Source: an uncultured Ancrocorticia sp.
GTDB lineage: Bacteria > Actinomycetota > Actinomycetes > Actinomycetales > Actinomycetaceae
Length of the DNA stretch: 6,183 bases
Direction: 5' to 3'
Assembly: GCA_905373325.1 (NCBI GenBank)
Contig: CAJPTB010000126.1
Span: 1 to 6,183, forward strand
In this document: one piece after another, positions 6,173 through 6,183 of the stretch
Position numbering within the stretch: the first letter of the stretch is position 1
Layout: every line of letters starts with the position of its first letter
Made by a program: the position numbers and the translations under genes
The notes under the pieces: generated by a model
Seen by the model: the letters and a program-made list of their open reading frames with translations, nothing else
The model's database searches: none
Told to the model about the DNA's origin: nothing

Positions 6173-6183
6173 CGCACAGGCGG

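Overview
The window is 6,183 bases of GC-rich DNA, most likely from a high-GC Gram-positive bacterium (Actinobacteria). PurA opens with the actinobacterial-style [18 protein letters not shown] and, as remembered, its core reads most like Bifidobacterium, Coriobacteriia and Actinomyces-type enzymes. Codons end mostly in G or C. The solute-binding protein is a lipoprotein with a Gram-positive style lipobox. The genus cannot be fixed from this sequence alone.

Layout: (1) bases 1-447, the 3' end of an unrecognised plus-strand gene with a Gly/Pro/Tyr repeat and a Ser/Thr/Pro-rich tail; (2) a strong stem-loop at 475-508 between two convergent genes; (3) purA, adenylosuccinate synthetase, on the minus strand (569-1837); (4) a 261-base divergent intergenic region with weak promoter candidates; (5) glgP, a GT35 glycogen/maltodextrin phosphorylase, on the plus strand (2099-4465); (6) a 363-base gap holding an imperfect repeat of the glgP 3' end, a perfect 16-bp inverted repeat followed by TTTT, a good promoter candidate and a structured leader; (7) a complete sugar ABC-transporter solute-binding lipoprotein (4829-6172), whose permease genes would be expected just past the window edge.

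The genes are ordinary housekeeping and carbohydrate genes. purA makes the AMP precursor. glgP releases glucose-1-phosphate from alpha-1,4-glucan. The lipoprotein captures an external sugar. glgP and the lipoprotein gene share a strand and a carbon-metabolism theme, but the hairpin and promoter between them suggest separate transcripts.

The most notable observation is in PurA. The near-invariant segment G-G-N-N-A-G-H-T is shortened to G-G-N-T, a clean 4-residue (12-base) in-frame loss. It removes the residues equivalent to E. coli Asn38 to His41, including the catalytic histidine, while the rest of the enzyme looks intact. The second is the perfect inverted repeat after glgP, whose loop carries GGAGG and whose right arm carries an ATG at normal spacing. 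I found no new multi-gene system, CRISPR array, tRNA, rRNA or insertion sequence.
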